From Vandiemenella viatica (Eukaryota > Arthropoda > Insecta > Orthoptera > Morabidae): DNA of 64,000 nucleotides. A program made the translations under genes and the position numbers. Shown piece by piece: positions 45,154 to 56,962 of this stretch. Below the pieces are notes generated by a model. That model worked only from the letters and a program-made list of their open reading frames with translations. It searched no databases and was not told the DNA's origin. The stretch lies in contig CM061914.1 in the NCBI GenBank assembly GCA_031002005.1, positions 9,906,148 through 9,970,147 of the forward strand. Reading direction: 5' to 3'. Numbering within the stretch: position 1 is the stretch's first letter; each line of letters opens with the position of its first letter.

Positions 45154-45370
45154 AACCCCTCGCATTCGGGAGGACGGCGGTTCGAATCCCCGTCCGGGCA
45201 TCCAGATTTGGGTTTTCCATGGTTTCCCCAAATCACTCCAGGTGAATGCCGGGATGCTTCCTTCAAAAGGCCATGGCCGAATTCCTTCCCATTCCTTGCC
45301 CCCATCCTTTCCCGTCTCTAAAGACCACGTTGTTAAAAAGGGACGTTAAACTGTAACAAAAAAAAAAAAA
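45154..45370 (+). mobile_element. tRNA-derived SINE, 5'-truncated, nested in the Harbinger-like element
   Basis: Begins within the head at CCCTCGCATTCGGG, just after the A box, and runs through B box GGTTCGAATCCCC, CATCCAGATTTGGG, GCCGGGATGCTTCCTTC, to GGGACGTTAAACTGTAAC and an A-tail. Flanks CTGTTACAAC (45144-45153) and CTGTTATAAC (45371-45380) form a 10-bp target-site duplication with one mismatch. It inserted after the DNA transposon. Confidence 0.85.
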
Positions 45371-46432
45371 CTGTTATAACCTCACTGTTTGATCTCAAAT
45401 GCACAAAAATAGTATCCCATCGCTATTTTAAAAAATGATCGTCACACTGTACTGAATTGAAAGATTCTCGTGTATCTCGTATATCTCTACATAGTCACAA
45501 AGAAATGTCAAGCGTCTCTCACTTCACATTTAACATTTTTATTTTGTCTGAGGCTACTTTCGATTCACTCAATATTTTTTTTAACAAAAAAGAATAAGAT
45601 TATTATACATTTTAATTTAAATACATAATGTAAAGATTTTGTAAAATAATAATAGTTTCATGTGATCTAAAAATTCAAGTCACAGAGTTTCTTATCGGCC
45701 GCGCACTACACCTCTATTGTTGTCACTTAATTTGTAAAGGAAACCTACAGATTAACGAGAAATTCGAACAACGAAATGTCCTAGCATCTTAGCATTAACA
45801 AATCAAAGCTTTGCCAGAGGTCAGTTTTAAGACCCATAAAAATTACAGCTGAGACAGGGATTTGATCCAGGGACTTTCAGTTCCCCAATCGTACGCTGTA
45901 ACGTCAGAAGACAAATCTGGATGTAATCAAAAATTATTATTCAAACATAATAAAATAAACGAACTTTTATTGTATATAATTTATTTTACTATCCAAAAAC
46001 ACAAATGTACTTTTATTTGATTGAATACATATTTTCCAGTACTTCTAGATTCAGATGCTTGCGGCGAGTGATTTGGGTACGGAAGGTCCCCGGTTCAAAA
46101 TCCGGATCTCGGATGCAATTTTTACAGGCCTTAAAATCGACTTTCACCACTGGGAAAGTTTGGATTTTTTAATGCGAACATGCAAGGGCTCTAGCTACAT
46201 TTTACGAATATCTGATGAACCTGACGTGAGGCTGAAAAAAAAAGGACAAACTTCTAAAGCAATCAGTAACGTTAAAACAATATTTAGTCGTAAAGGACCG
46301 AAAATTTGCGAACTGTTTCTATACAGTTCTCCATATCGACCAGCCCGACAGCAGACCGACACACAAACGACCGTCAAACAAACGGTGCGATGCGGCCCGG
46401 GTGCGGTGCGGTCTAGTGTGGCCCGACCTTCA

Positions 46433-47799
46433 GTCGGCGCTGATCCACTTGAAACTCAAGGCGGCTTCGGCGCAACCGCAACAGCCTCTGCGGCATAGTC
46501 ATTCAGAGAGGGCACAAGCCAATTGGTCACTATTTGACAAGAGCACGTTATAAATCGCGTCCCCTTTGCCCACGCCATTAGAGTATCTCTGAATTTGATT
46601 CGAAAGTTATTTCTTCGAAACTTACAAGGAAGCGTCCGACTCAAATTTTTATTATTTTGTGATATGTTATATAGATAAAATCTAAAACTGGCAGATTTTA
46701 GGCAGAAAAATATATTTAAGGATTCAATACAGCTCAAACGTGGAGGGTGCGAACAGAAAATTTTGAGGATTTATATATAAAGAACCAATCAATACCAACG
46801 AAAAAAACTGAAAATTATCTCTCACGAGAAAACATAATTTTCTCAAGTCGTTTATTCGTTTTTGTTTTGTTTTTTTGGCTGGGAGGGGGGAGGGGGTAAC
46901 ACTTCATAAAGTTTTAAAAATATAAATCTAGAAAGTTTATATACAGATATCAAATTCTGAAAAAAAATACATGTTAGCACCAGTCGAAACTAAAGTTCGG
47001 GATTTTGCGTTTCTTTGAAAAATCAAAATTTGGAAGCTCAACACATTAACCTCCTTCGTCACTTTCAATTACTTCTGCGATATCTTATACCACATGAAAT
47101 TTAAATTCGAATTTATTTTTATCTCTGGAAAAACCATTTATATGTGCGAGATTAGTTAATGATATCAGGAGAGAAAATGTCGTTTCCGGCTTAATCCTCT
47201 TACTCGATGTGTCTGCTGTACGGAGCAAGCAACCGAACAGTGTGACCCCGCAGTCTCAGGCTGAATCCCGTGAGTGACGGCGGAGCAATCACTGCCTCAC
47301 TCGTCGTGGCACTAGTTATCTGTCGATGCTTTACTTCGACCTCGCACGCAGCTATCGAGGTGACCCGCTTCCTGGCGACTGCGAGAATAGATCGCGGCGA
47401 GTTCAGCAGGCCACTGCGCCACCCGTCAATCTCGCAGCTGGCAAGTTCCAAACGGATTGTGCGTGATCCTTAATTACCTGTGTTTTATATAATTTAATAT
47501 CTCTCACTCTATATTTTTCCTTTGAATTCAGCCGTCTTTTAATAATATCCTGTCCGGCATTGTGTACAATGTAACGCGAAATGACGAGGGCCCAGTGCGA
47601 CTCGCTGCAACGAGCGGCTTTGTAGACCTCTATCGAATTCGCCCCGCCACGAAGCCACCCGCAGTGCACGCCGTGTCGGCAGTACAGTAGTTTCAAGGGG
47701 ATTTAAGGCAAAACCAGAACTACGCTAACCCTGCGTAGAACGCATAATCCGTGTGGCAGTATTGTTGAGGTAGTTTGGTTACTAAATGTTTACCTGAGT
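46433..47799. other. Spacer without a recognised gene
   Basis: AT-rich, then GC-richer at about 47200-47460 and 47580-47690. Open frames on both strands there, no motif recognised. Confidence 0.35.
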
Positions 47800-48300
47800 C
47801 GCGGTGAGGATAGTGGTGCTACCTGATATCCTCTTCAGTCGCGAGGTATCATATATGATACCTCCAGGAATTATTTTTTTTCTTGGGCCACTGCACAGCT
47901 GAACCTTTTCTGGCCTATCGTATCATCTACAATATACATCGCGCTTCTCACAGCTTATATGTTCGATATTCTGGTTTCGACAGCCCTGATTGGAAACTTG
48001 GGATCCTGCAGCTGTACAACATGGCTCGTCGAAATAAAGGTAAAGACATATATTTATATATATATTTTCATGAAATAAAGTAACATGATGCAGTAAAGTT
48101 GTGTGTATAAATTTCCTGCTTGACTCCCGAAGTATCATATATATACCATCTATAAAAAATTAATTATTGTTTCAAAAAAAATTATGGTCATTCATGGTTA
48201 AGTAGCATTAACACAAAGTAAATAACACAATAGTAGTTGTCTTGCACTTTTATTATGAGCTCGGGTCTGAAGAGGATACACTGCCACTGGTAGTACTGTC
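47800..48300. repeat. Inverted-repeat pair with an internal palindrome
   Basis: TATCCTCTTCAGTCGCGAG at about 47827-47845 is matched in inverse orientation by CTCGGGTCTGAAGAGGATA at about 48259-48277 (two mismatches), with weaker similarity continuing outward. A perfect 22-bp palindrome GAGGTATCATATATGATACC-TC lies at 47841-47862, and a related GTATCATATATATAC recurs at about 48131. It could be a small DNA transposon; no target-site duplication is clear. Confidence 0.4.
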
Positions 48301-50574
48301 ACCTCACGACACACAGTATGATATCGCAGTCACTTTCGTAACAGAGGTTTCACTGGATCTCCCTGTACAGTTGTAAAAATTACACAACGAAATTACGACG
48401 ACACAACAAAAGGGAAAAAAATTTCGCCCACAGCAGTAGTTTTCTGCAAAACCCGCCTATTGTTTTTCTCCAGTCAGTGGCCGGAATGATATTTGTGATC
48501 ATCCCTCAGTAATTGTACTAAGCTAGTATCGTTGACATTCAGGGTGGCCAGTTGATTTTATTTTATTTTTCGTATGAGGCTGGATGCATTTGAGTAACTG
48601 TTGCCCGTGCCGTGCATTGCCCCCGAGTGACGGCTGCAGCCCTACGCAGGACTCTGCAGGTCACAGTGTCCAAGCAGCGAGCACAGAGATAACGACCGAC
48701 TGCGCTCACTCGCTTGTCGTGTAGTTGGTACGATCATGTTCCAGTGTCCTGCATCTTTTATTATTGTTATTATTATTATGACTTCGGGATTCACTAAAAG
48801 TAGGTAGGAGATGGTGCATTGTACCAATCCTTATGTGTGACGATTTGTTCATAGGAAGGGATATACGGAATATGGCAGGAGGCGCCCATGGGATATTTTC
48901 AGGAACTACCCCCGCATTCGCGTGGAGCGATCTTGGTAAACCATGGAAAACGCAGATCAGGAAGGCCGGAGTGATTTATCGAGAACTACTCCTGTCAGAT
49001 TTTAAGTAAATCCTTCCAATTCCATTCCCTAATCGCTCGTGGAAGAAATGAATACAGAAATGAATCGGTTCTGTCTTATTTTGGCGGTCATTCCTAGATA
49101 CGAACGTGGCTGGTAGTAATATTTGTTTGCAGTCATTCCGAAATACGTAAGTCGTGAATTTTTCTATCAGCTTCTGTCGAGAGCAACTTCTTCGGTGTTC
49201 CAGAGAAGTCGCATTTCGCAATGAGTCCTTCGCCGCGGCGGGGCGTTGCTAGAGGGTGTCGCACCCACGTTGCAAAAATTACAGGATGTAAAAAAGAGAG
49301 CAGCTTGATTTGTTCACAGTAAATTACGATGAACGACTTGGACTGGGAGTTACTGCAATACAGGATACAACTGAATGTCATGCTGGGTGTGTACTAAGGG
49401 TACGTTAACAATCATAACGGAACTCCAAGGTTACAAATTGCTATTAAGGGAGCCAAGAAGTGGAAAAATTCTAATGTGCTCAAGAGTTCACCGCAAAGCG
49501 TGAATGAATTTAAAGTAAATTTTTGAGTAATGCCAAAGTACGTTTATAGGAACATTTCCACCAGCGATGAGCTCATTCCAGTTAATAACAACAATCTTCG
49601 GACATAATGCCCTGGGACAGCGCTCAAAGTGCCAGTCGATGTAGGTTGGCTACCAAGAGCGAGAAACCCCTCCCTTCCGATGGCGGGGGAGGGTTGGCTG
49701 CACTGGTAGCTAGTCAACTGTCCAGCGCCTGTCTCCCTGGCGGGGCTTATCAACAGCGACTTCTCTCTGGCTCGTTAAAGCTAATCGCAGCGTTCTCGAG
49801 CGAGACGCCAGGAGCAGGCGACAGGAACAGCTGCGACGCAACGGCGTCTTCTTCCTCATCCCAAAGACAATCCCCGCCCAGGGAGAAGCGAGCGCAGGGG
49901 TGACGACGCTCGCACGGAAAATTGCAGACATTTTCACTCATTTACAGCAGGTGCGAAACATTTCGGGCGACTTCCTTTAATTGGGGAATGAATAATTTAA
50001 TAAAATTAACGACATACTGTAAAAATGTAAAAGTTAATTTAAGAAAAACATTTTTTTGTCATCGTAGCCGATACATAGTATCTTATCCAAACACTTGCTG
50101 ATAATTAATTAGATATGGTCAGTGTAACAATCAATAGTGTGCGATTTAACAAATTTTTGTAACAGAAACACTGTCTGCAATAGTAAAGAGACACTACTCG
50201 TCACTGGGATGCAGTCTTTCCCCTGTGCTCCGTGCGATCCTGTTCGGTTGTCCGCGACTCTCGTCCTCGTGGTAACGCCCGTGCAGCAAGCACTCTGCAA
50301 AATATCATCCCTGTGTGGCGTGCAGTTCTCAATATTCCACTAAGTACCCAGAATTCTGTATTTTGGTACTGAAACCGTAACTCCTAGAGAAGCTTACATT
50401 ATATTCTGAAAACACACAAAAAAATTGTTTTGCTACTATGCCTCAACAATCTTACCGCGGGTTCGTTCTTCTCCGTTCAAGGCCATTACATTTGCTTTCC
50501 CTGATGGGATTTTCGAATCTTAGTCATGTGATACAGTCGTGGTCCTCGCTACAGATCACGTGAAGCGATAACGC
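48301..50574. other. Spacer with one SINE relic
   Basis: No gene recognised. A minus-strand SINE relic lies at about 48905-48985 (GCATTCGCGTGGAGCGATCT, AAACCATGGAAAAC). A GC-rich segment at 49600-49910 has open frames on both strands without motifs. Confidence 0.4.
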
Positions 50575-50760
50575 TCGATCATACAGTGCGGGAGGACGTG
50601 CCTTCGAATCCCCGTTGGGCCATCCAGATTTCGGTTTTCCTTGGTTTCACTGCAGGTGAGCACCCAGATGGTTCTTTCAAAAGGCTATGGCCGAATACCT
50701 TCCCGATCATTGCCTCCCAACTTTTCCCTGCTTCAACGAAGTCGACGAGCTGGTTGTCAG
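50575..50760 (+). mobile_element. Diverged copy of the tRNA-derived SINE
   Basis: GTGCGGGAGGACGTGCCTTCGAATCCCCG (B-box region split here: CCTTCGAATCCCCG at about 50599), CCATCCAGATTTCGGTTTTCC, TTCTTTCAAAAGGCTATGGC and CCTGCTTCAACGAAGTCGACGA. The head upstream of the B box is degraded. Confidence 0.65.
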
Positions 50761-50783
50761 CCAAAAGCATTTCATCTAAATCT

Positions 50784-50936
50784 AATACAGTGTTACTCAG
50801 GTTTTTTTATAAAGGTGGATAACACGCCAATCCAACTCAATTACATTGGCGTGTTATTCACCTTTATAAAAACAAATTGATTAACTCGCACTTGAGGAAA
50901 TGGCCGACAATATCCAGTTGTCAATACAGTGTTACT
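50784..50936. repeat. Direct-repeat-flanked hairpin: 28-bp stem, 13-base loop
   Basis: The arms are 50804-50831 (TTTTTATAAAGGTGG...) and 50845-50872; they pair over 28 positions with one G/T pair that would still wobble-pair in RNA. AATACAGTGTTACT occurs exactly on both sides, at 50784-50797 and 50923-50936. The unit looks like a tiny inserted foldback element or a snap-back repeat. Confidence 0.7.
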
Positions 50937-50939
50937 ATC

Positions 50940-53010
50940 TTAAAAGCGGTAAGGTAAAGATTTCTGTCATTTTCTAATCACATCATGTACATGTTCCAGT
51001 CTAACACACGTGTTGTAATATAAAGTTTGTGCTAATCTCACTGTTTGCATGGGGAACCCTCTGTCTAACTTAACTGGAAAAATATTTTCACTCTGTTCAT
51101 CGTATCAAAAGTTTGTTCATTATTGATGAACGCTACCTCTGTCGCTATACCAAATTTTCGATCTTCTTCGCATCAGTTGTGTAATAGCATAATTTTTGCA
51201 TGTATTTCGTATGCACCATACTTTTATTTGAATAATTTTCAGTTGCATTCCACCTGCTTTGATATAAACGACATGCGCAGGGTTGTCGGAGTAAACTGGC
51301 AGAGGATCGTCCTAGATCGTGTGACCTGCAGGAAACTGCTCGAGTTATACGTAAAATCATGACTCGGAGAGGCCACATCAGAAAATCATTGAACTGGCTG
51401 ATAATGATGTATATAAACGACGACATTCATTATAGCTGTTTTACACTCCTCTGATACGTATCCATACGTACCAGAATAGCTTAACAAATCAGTTAACGAA
51501 TTTTATTTCATGAGTACTTAAATAATACTGCACTCACGTCATCGCATACTGATGTCTCTGATTTGGTGGATGCCAATAACCAATTTTTCGCCTGTCTTGT
51601 TCACTATTATTGGATTGACGCGTCCTGTGAAATCTATTCGTGTTTGGCCTCCACAAAGTGATATCAATATATTGCAAAGTATCTCAAAATAAAGCCTTTG
51701 TTGTTTCACTCAAAACTCAGTATAAGTGTTTTTAATAGTTTTGCCGACACATTTCAACTAACTGAGCAGTATTTTTTTTTAGATAGCTCTAAAGACAAAA
51801 GTCATATCTTGGACGCCGCTAGCGTCTTCACTGCCATTGAAAAAATAAATAATACATCTTACAGCTCTACTTCAATCTCAAATGATGGAAATCTACATTC
51901 ATTACTTTTATAAAATTTTAAATTCAATTTTCGGTTATGGATCAACAAAGCAAATAATATGCAAAGATGAAGACTCTAATTTATTTCATTAACATTTAGA
52001 TACTTGCACCAGAGCTCAAATTCTATGGTACGTACTTAATCGATCGCTCGTTTCCGATACAACGGAAACCAATTAATAACACTGGCTCATCACCAGAGCC
52101 AACCGTGAAAACTTAAATATCTACTGCGCTGTAAATTAAGCATGATACTATGCAAGTGGAACGTCTTAAACTAAATACACAATTTATACATAAGGTTCAA
52201 GTTTTACTTTGTTTAACTAAAGGTGATTTAAGAAAGGAGGAGAGTTTTAAATTATTGCTAAGATTGGATGAACTGCATACATAAGCAAATATGACATAGG
52301 TAAAATAACAAAATTTATTAGAAGTATTAAGGTGATCTGGCACTCCCCTGATCTAACCTGGGCTCACGTTCACGATGCTGGGCCGTAGCAACTTTATCAC
52401 CACTACACAGAACATCGACACTTATTAAAACGGGACTCCCCGAGGAACACACCACTATGCCTTCTTTCTCTACGAGTCGTGATTGGCCACGCTGCCTTTA
52501 CCCGTTCCTCTATATCACGGATACAAACTCTCGGTTTAATGCCCTAAAAAGCACCTGCGGTGGGCAGCTGTCCTTATAGAATGTTTCATGTTAAATCAAT
52601 CTTCCGTATGTTGCACCGACACATCTTTAGAGATTTTGGCATCTTATGCGAAGAAAAAATGTTCAATCATTTGTGTTTTTACCGTTTTTTATTAGTAATT
52701 CCACACATAAATATATATTTCAGCAAGCCTGATAAAATATAGACTAAACTCCAAGGGTGTAATCACACTAAAGATAGCAATAATAACTGTGGTACTGGAT
52801 CTTTAATATAAATTGTACTGGTACGCACAGATACGCTAAGTTTAATAATATTTAAGGGCGTCTCACACAAAATATACGAATTAAACGAACAAAACCCGGT
52901 TGTGCTGCTACAACTGGAAAATCCATACCTTTTGTTTGTACAGTGTTACGGTATTCAACCAATGTACAGCTATGATGACTGCGGCCAGTTCTAACAGTCG
53001 CGGAGTACAA
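50940..53010. other. 2-kb spacer without a recognised gene
   Basis: AT-rich; short open frames only; nothing recognised. Confidence 0.4.
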
Positions 53011-53019
53011 CATGAAATG

Positions 53020-53520
53020 GGACATGCACATAACTTCCGTCGTATTTTGAGGAATTGTAATGCTCATATAAAGGAGATAGCGTATAAAACACTAGTGCGT
53101 CCGCATCTGGATTACTGTTGTGGAGTTTGGGATCCGTATCGCAAGGTTCTGATTGACTCAGTTGAGAGGGTGCAGAGGAGAGCCGCTAGATTCGTGACTT
53201 GTTGTTACAGCCCTTATGAAAGCGTCACAGAATTGATACATAGATTGGGCTGGGATAGTTTGGAAGACAGACGACGTAGCTTGCGTTCGAATCTATTGAG
53301 AGTAAATGGGAAAAAGTTTAAATTTCGAGTGCCATCCTATTTAGGTCGCAATGACCGGAGGGATAAGATTAGAGAATAAGATGCCGTACTGATGCTTTTA
53401 TGTATTCCTTCTTTCCTCGCACTATTCGGGATTGGAATGCGCGGGTTTAGGATTGGTGCTTAGCTCCCTCTGCCACCCACAATGTTTGTGATTTGCAGAG
53501 TATGAATGTAGATGTAGACC
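53020..53520 (+). mobile_element. CR1/Jockey-like LINE, reverse transcriptase C-terminus
   Basis: The frame 53020-53379 encodes RRILRNCNAHIKEIAYKTLV, RPHLDYCCGVWDP, VERVQRRAARFVTCCY and LGWDSLEDRRRSLR: the thumb region characteristic of CR1/Jockey reverse transcriptases. A frameshifted remnant of the terminal F---IRDWN block follows at about 53420-53440, and the 3' end has a TGTAGATGTAGA-type tail (about 53505-53520). It belongs to the same broad group as the fragment at 0.6-1.0 kb but is a different family. 5'-truncated and inactive. Confidence 0.8.
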
Positions 53521-54092
53521 GAGGTCGATATTGGCATATCAACGAGTCGAGGGTCGATTGCGCTTTCGACCAGAAGTTCCAGTGCCACAATCGCACACAC
53601 TGAGTACACAAACCGCCGCCGTGGCTGATGGGGTTAGCGCGTCAACTAGACCAGTCTGACAGACGCTATGTCCTTTCGACGACACTGTGTGAATATTTCT
53701 GACTTGGCTGCTACATATACGTGGCTCCCATGAAGAAACCTAAACATGTTCAGATGGTGAAATACTGCTTACACGCTAGTCAAGATTTCTAATCTTATAT
53801 CTTTAAACCAGAAATTCTTGAATAAATATATATTTATTTGGGATATCTGAAACGGCTCCAAAATTAGGATGAAAATTCATATTTAGTTTTTTTTTTTATA
53901 GTTCTCCTAAATAAATGTCTTCCCCTGCAAAAACTCCATTTTACAAAAAATACCAATTGTTGTATTTGGTATCGCGGAAACGGCTCTAACGCCATGTCGT
54001 AGTCGTTTCAGGTTCCAGTGAGCCGACTGAAGTTAGTTTATCTTTGGTTACAGCAAGAAACTCGAATATCTTTAAACGAATAAATTTGTGCA
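53521..54092. other. Spacer with a tRNA-like segment
   Basis: GCCGTGGCTGATGGGGTTAG at about 53618-53637 resembles an A-box SINE head, but no B box follows at the right distance. Nothing else seen. Confidence 0.3.
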
Positions 54093-54775
54093 CTAGCTGA
54101 CCCGTGGGAATAGTATCGTTGCCAGTCACCGAATGTTAATATAATAACGTAAAAATAAGTAAATGCAAGTATTTATTAATGAAAGGTATTTTATTTTGAA
54201 AAGTAGTCATAAATATAACTTTTACTGTAAAAAGTCGTTATCGTTAAATATTAACACGTTTAATTGTAAAACATTTTAAAAAGTAGAATTCACATTTTCA
54301 ATCTTCTTTACTTTACAAAACTTCTTTGAAAACAATATTAGCAGTTATAATGTTATCATCGTTGACTTTTTGACCGTATGTCTCTTTAACACAAAAATAA
54401 ATATTATTGAGTCGACAAACTCGTGTCCATACGAAAAAACAGATATTGATAAATACCATGATTCCTTTTCAAGCGTGTGACCTTGTGCTCTATTAATGTT
54501 CATAACGAAGGTTACTTCTATGGGGATTTTTTTTTTTTTTTTTTTTATCATTTGTAAAGGCACTGTTGATCAGAATATGCGAGGTATGAGGATAGTTTTA
54601 TTGTATTGAATGTACTGATGATGACTGACGGTGTACTCCTCTAAGACAAATGTCACAAATCTTGTCCTATTAATAGATCCCTGATTAGCATTAAGATTTG
54701 TATTTAACTCAATAATAACATTTTTCTTTAAAAGCAATCTTTGAGTTGGTAAATCCCACAATCTCGGATATGGGT
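54093..54775 (-). mobile_element. Minus-strand Helitron 3' part with helicase remnant
   Basis: CTAG at 54093-54096, followed (minus strand) by T, is preceded by CCCACGGGTCAG: a plausible Helitron 3' end. Minus-strand coding remnants upstream give LPTQRLLLKKNVIIELNTNL (about 54755-54695), ending in TILIPRIF (about 54575), then KIPIEVTFVMNINRAQGHTL (about 54525-54465) and VFSYGHEFVD. These correspond in order to the LP-HNL-LK-G-PIMLLRNL, G--V-IPRI, FP--L-FAMTINKAQGQTL and VFSHGQLYVA blocks of Helitron helicases. A run of about 20 T at 54529-54546 interrupts the frame. The 5' part is not recognisable. Confidence 0.68.
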
Positions 54776-55789
54776 CTAGCGACTGGGATGAAACTTCGTA
54801 TGTAGATAACGTTCTGATTTTCAGGTCTGTAACACGATTTTATTTAAAATAAAGATCTATTCTTGTATTTGGTATCTCGTAGATTTTTCAGATAGCAGTA
54901 AGCCTACTGATGTTAGTTAAGCTTCTAATTGGTTAGATAGAGGAACTGTGCACCTGAAAATGCATAGGAAGCCTTCAAGAAAAACGTGTAACTCTAGTCA
55001 AGCTTTACTCAACATGTTGCATATTGAACAGAAATCAAAAGATGCCGAGTGAAGATCGATCACCCGGGTACTAATTATAATATGATTTCTGAGACTGATT
55101 TCAATAATTTGCATCAATGTCTGCTGTTAATATAAATATAAAAACCCATTCTGTTAAAACCAGGGTGATGTGAGGGTATTCTGTTGGCGTGTTAATTCGG
55201 TTTTGTTCTTCACTCTTTAATTTGCTTTACAACCCCGAGATACGCCAACATTTTGCAGTTGAGTGTTGACTGTAATCCCTCGGGAAGAAATGAGTGTATT
55301 GCATGCATATAATTAGCTGGTCAGGTAACAGGTTAAAACTGAACCAATAATGAGTCCGTAGATAAAACAGGATGCTTTATTATTAACCTTGTACATCATA
55401 ATCCTTTTTATGACGTCACTAATGTCTTAAATATGAAAAGGAGCTCTTAATTTACAAATTGACACATTGTTTCAGAAACATTCGTCACTACTGCTAGATA
55501 TGTTTAGACTGACTGACACACTTTCCACTTAGTAACCTTTCCCTGCCAACTTCAAGCTGTTCCGTTGAGAGGTCTACACTCTCGGCATGTGGTTGCGAGT
55601 CGCCAGCCCCCGTCTCCGAGGTAGCAACTGTGCACGCGAGCGCCTTGTCGAGTCAGGGTAACACAATGGAACAATCCACAGCTACTTGCAGGATCTTGAC
55701 AATAGAGCATTTATAACTTATCTAGTACCAACATCCCAGTTATTAATAGAAGTTCAAACGAACCTGGCGATGTATATATTTGCTTGTCT
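54776..55789. other. Spacer without a recognised gene
   Basis: AT-rich. CCCGGGTACTAATT at about 55061 resembles a decayed plus-strand Helitron 3' end, with CTAA in place of CTAG, but this is too weak to call. Confidence 0.3.
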
Positions 55790-55955
55790 GCGTCGAGGTC
55801 GTTAGAGGTGGGATAGGAAGCATCCCGTCATTCGCCGGGAGTGATTTGATAAACCATAGAAAACCCAAATATGGATACCCGGACGGGGATTCGAACCGCC
55901 GTCCTTCCGAATGCGAGGCCAGAGCGTTAACCGCTCACCCACCAAGCTTGAGCCA
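55790..55955 (-). mobile_element. tRNA-derived SINE, minus strand
   Basis: Minus-strand order: GGTGGGTGAGCGGTTAACGC (A-box region, about 55950), B box GGTTCGAATCCCC (about 55890), CATATTTGGGTTTTCTATGG, GACGGGATGCTTCC, then CCACCTCTAACGACCTCGAC at the 3' end. Its head is the copy most similar to the 34-bp satellite unit at 62-64 kb. Confidence 0.75.
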
Positions 55956-56834
55956 CAGAGTAACTCTCCTAGCTGAGCTCGATGGTGGACTATACAGATT
56001 CCGTAAGATTGCTGGTTAAGGAGCCAGACTTAGGAACTGTAATCTCGGGCGAGACATGAATACTTACGAGCACTTAATCTTACCTTCACCTCCGGCAAAA
56101 CTTTGTTTTGTTCGTGTGAAGTTCGTTAAGACCCTGATTCCAGTTAAAGCTGTAGGTGCAGCACACAGTGCCGGAATACAAGCCCACCGACGCCAACATC
56201 GCACGAATCTACATCTCTAGTCACCAGATTTAGTAGTTGAATCGAAACGTCTTCAGTTTGTGCTGGCTGGCATGCCATCAGGTGGTTCCTCCAGCAAATT
56301 CGGTATAATTCCCAACACACTACACTAACCTTACACAAACGTGCGAGGAATCAAATTTCTCAGGAATTTATCGGAGAATGATAACTTTAATAAATAAATA
56401 ACCAAAATAATTAATTCAAAGTTAGGTGAAACATTAAACAGAAGAATTTTGGATTGAAACAACACATCTTCGTATGTGTCACTCGAGAAACTGACATAGT
56501 GATCGGTTTACATCTCTATTCGATTTCTGGGAGATCTGTTTTGCTCACGTGGTGACTGCTCGGCACAGTTCAGCCCTCGCGTGACGTCACAATCCATTCA
56601 GCGTGTCACTAATCCATCCCAGGACGGAGCACATAAGTTGATCATATTTTTTTATATGCACGTTTGGAGTTCACATTATTTGAAACAGTAACACTTCTCA
56701 AGGATTTTAAGTAAGTTACACAAAAGGTTTCGCACAACTGACCGCGAAAGAAAAAAGGCCTGAGCGGATGATGTAAGTAACTTCACATGGTCTGTCCCAT
56801 TCGGGTAGGTTTTTTTTTAATCTTCTTATATCTT
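55956..56834. other. Spacer without a recognised gene
   Basis: Nothing recognised. Confidence 0.35.
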
Positions 56835-56837
56835 TGT

Positions 56838-56962
56838 GCTTCGTCGAGGTCATTAGAGGTGGGAAATCATTCAGGGCGAGGAACTGGAAGGAATTCGGCG
56901 TTGACCTTTTGAAGGAACCATCCCGGCTTTTGCCTGAAGTGATTTGGGGAAATCCGGAAAAA
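56838..56962 (-). mobile_element. Partial SINE, minus strand
   Basis: Minus-strand blocks: CCCCAAATCACTTCAGGC, AAAGCCGGGATGGTTCCTTC, GGTCAACGCCGAATTCC and the tail CCACCTCTAATGACCTCGAC. The tRNA head is missing. Confidence 0.65.

Larger units (their letters stand above)
44916..46429. mobile_element. Harbinger-like non-autonomous DNA transposon, 1.5 kb
   Basis: The ends form a 27-bp inverted repeat with one mismatch: AGGTCGGACCACACTAGACC onward at 44916, and the complement of the same sequence (G for A at one site) ending at 46429. The flanking trinucleotide TCA occurs at 44913-44915 and 46430-46432, a 3-bp target-site duplication as made by PIF/Harbinger elements; the GGNCCACACTAGACCGCAC style of terminus also fits that superfamily. 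No transposase is present. The interior holds a SINE (45154-45370) and a tRNA-like segment near 46050-46110 (GGTTCAAAATCC). Confidence 0.7.

Noticed and set aside
46055..46498. 147-codon plus-strand open frame
   Set aside because: It crosses the right end of the Harbinger-like element and begins in a tRNA-like segment; fortuitous.
48021..48046. Short ATG-led stretch (MARRNK) followed by GGTAAAG, resembling a first exon with a donor site
   Set aside because: Only six or seven codons and no supporting acceptor or downstream coding; it lies inside an inverted-repeat unit.
55055..55080. CCCGGGTACTAATT as a plus-strand Helitron 3' end
   Set aside because: CTAG is replaced by CTAA, and there is no clear hairpin or matching 5' end.
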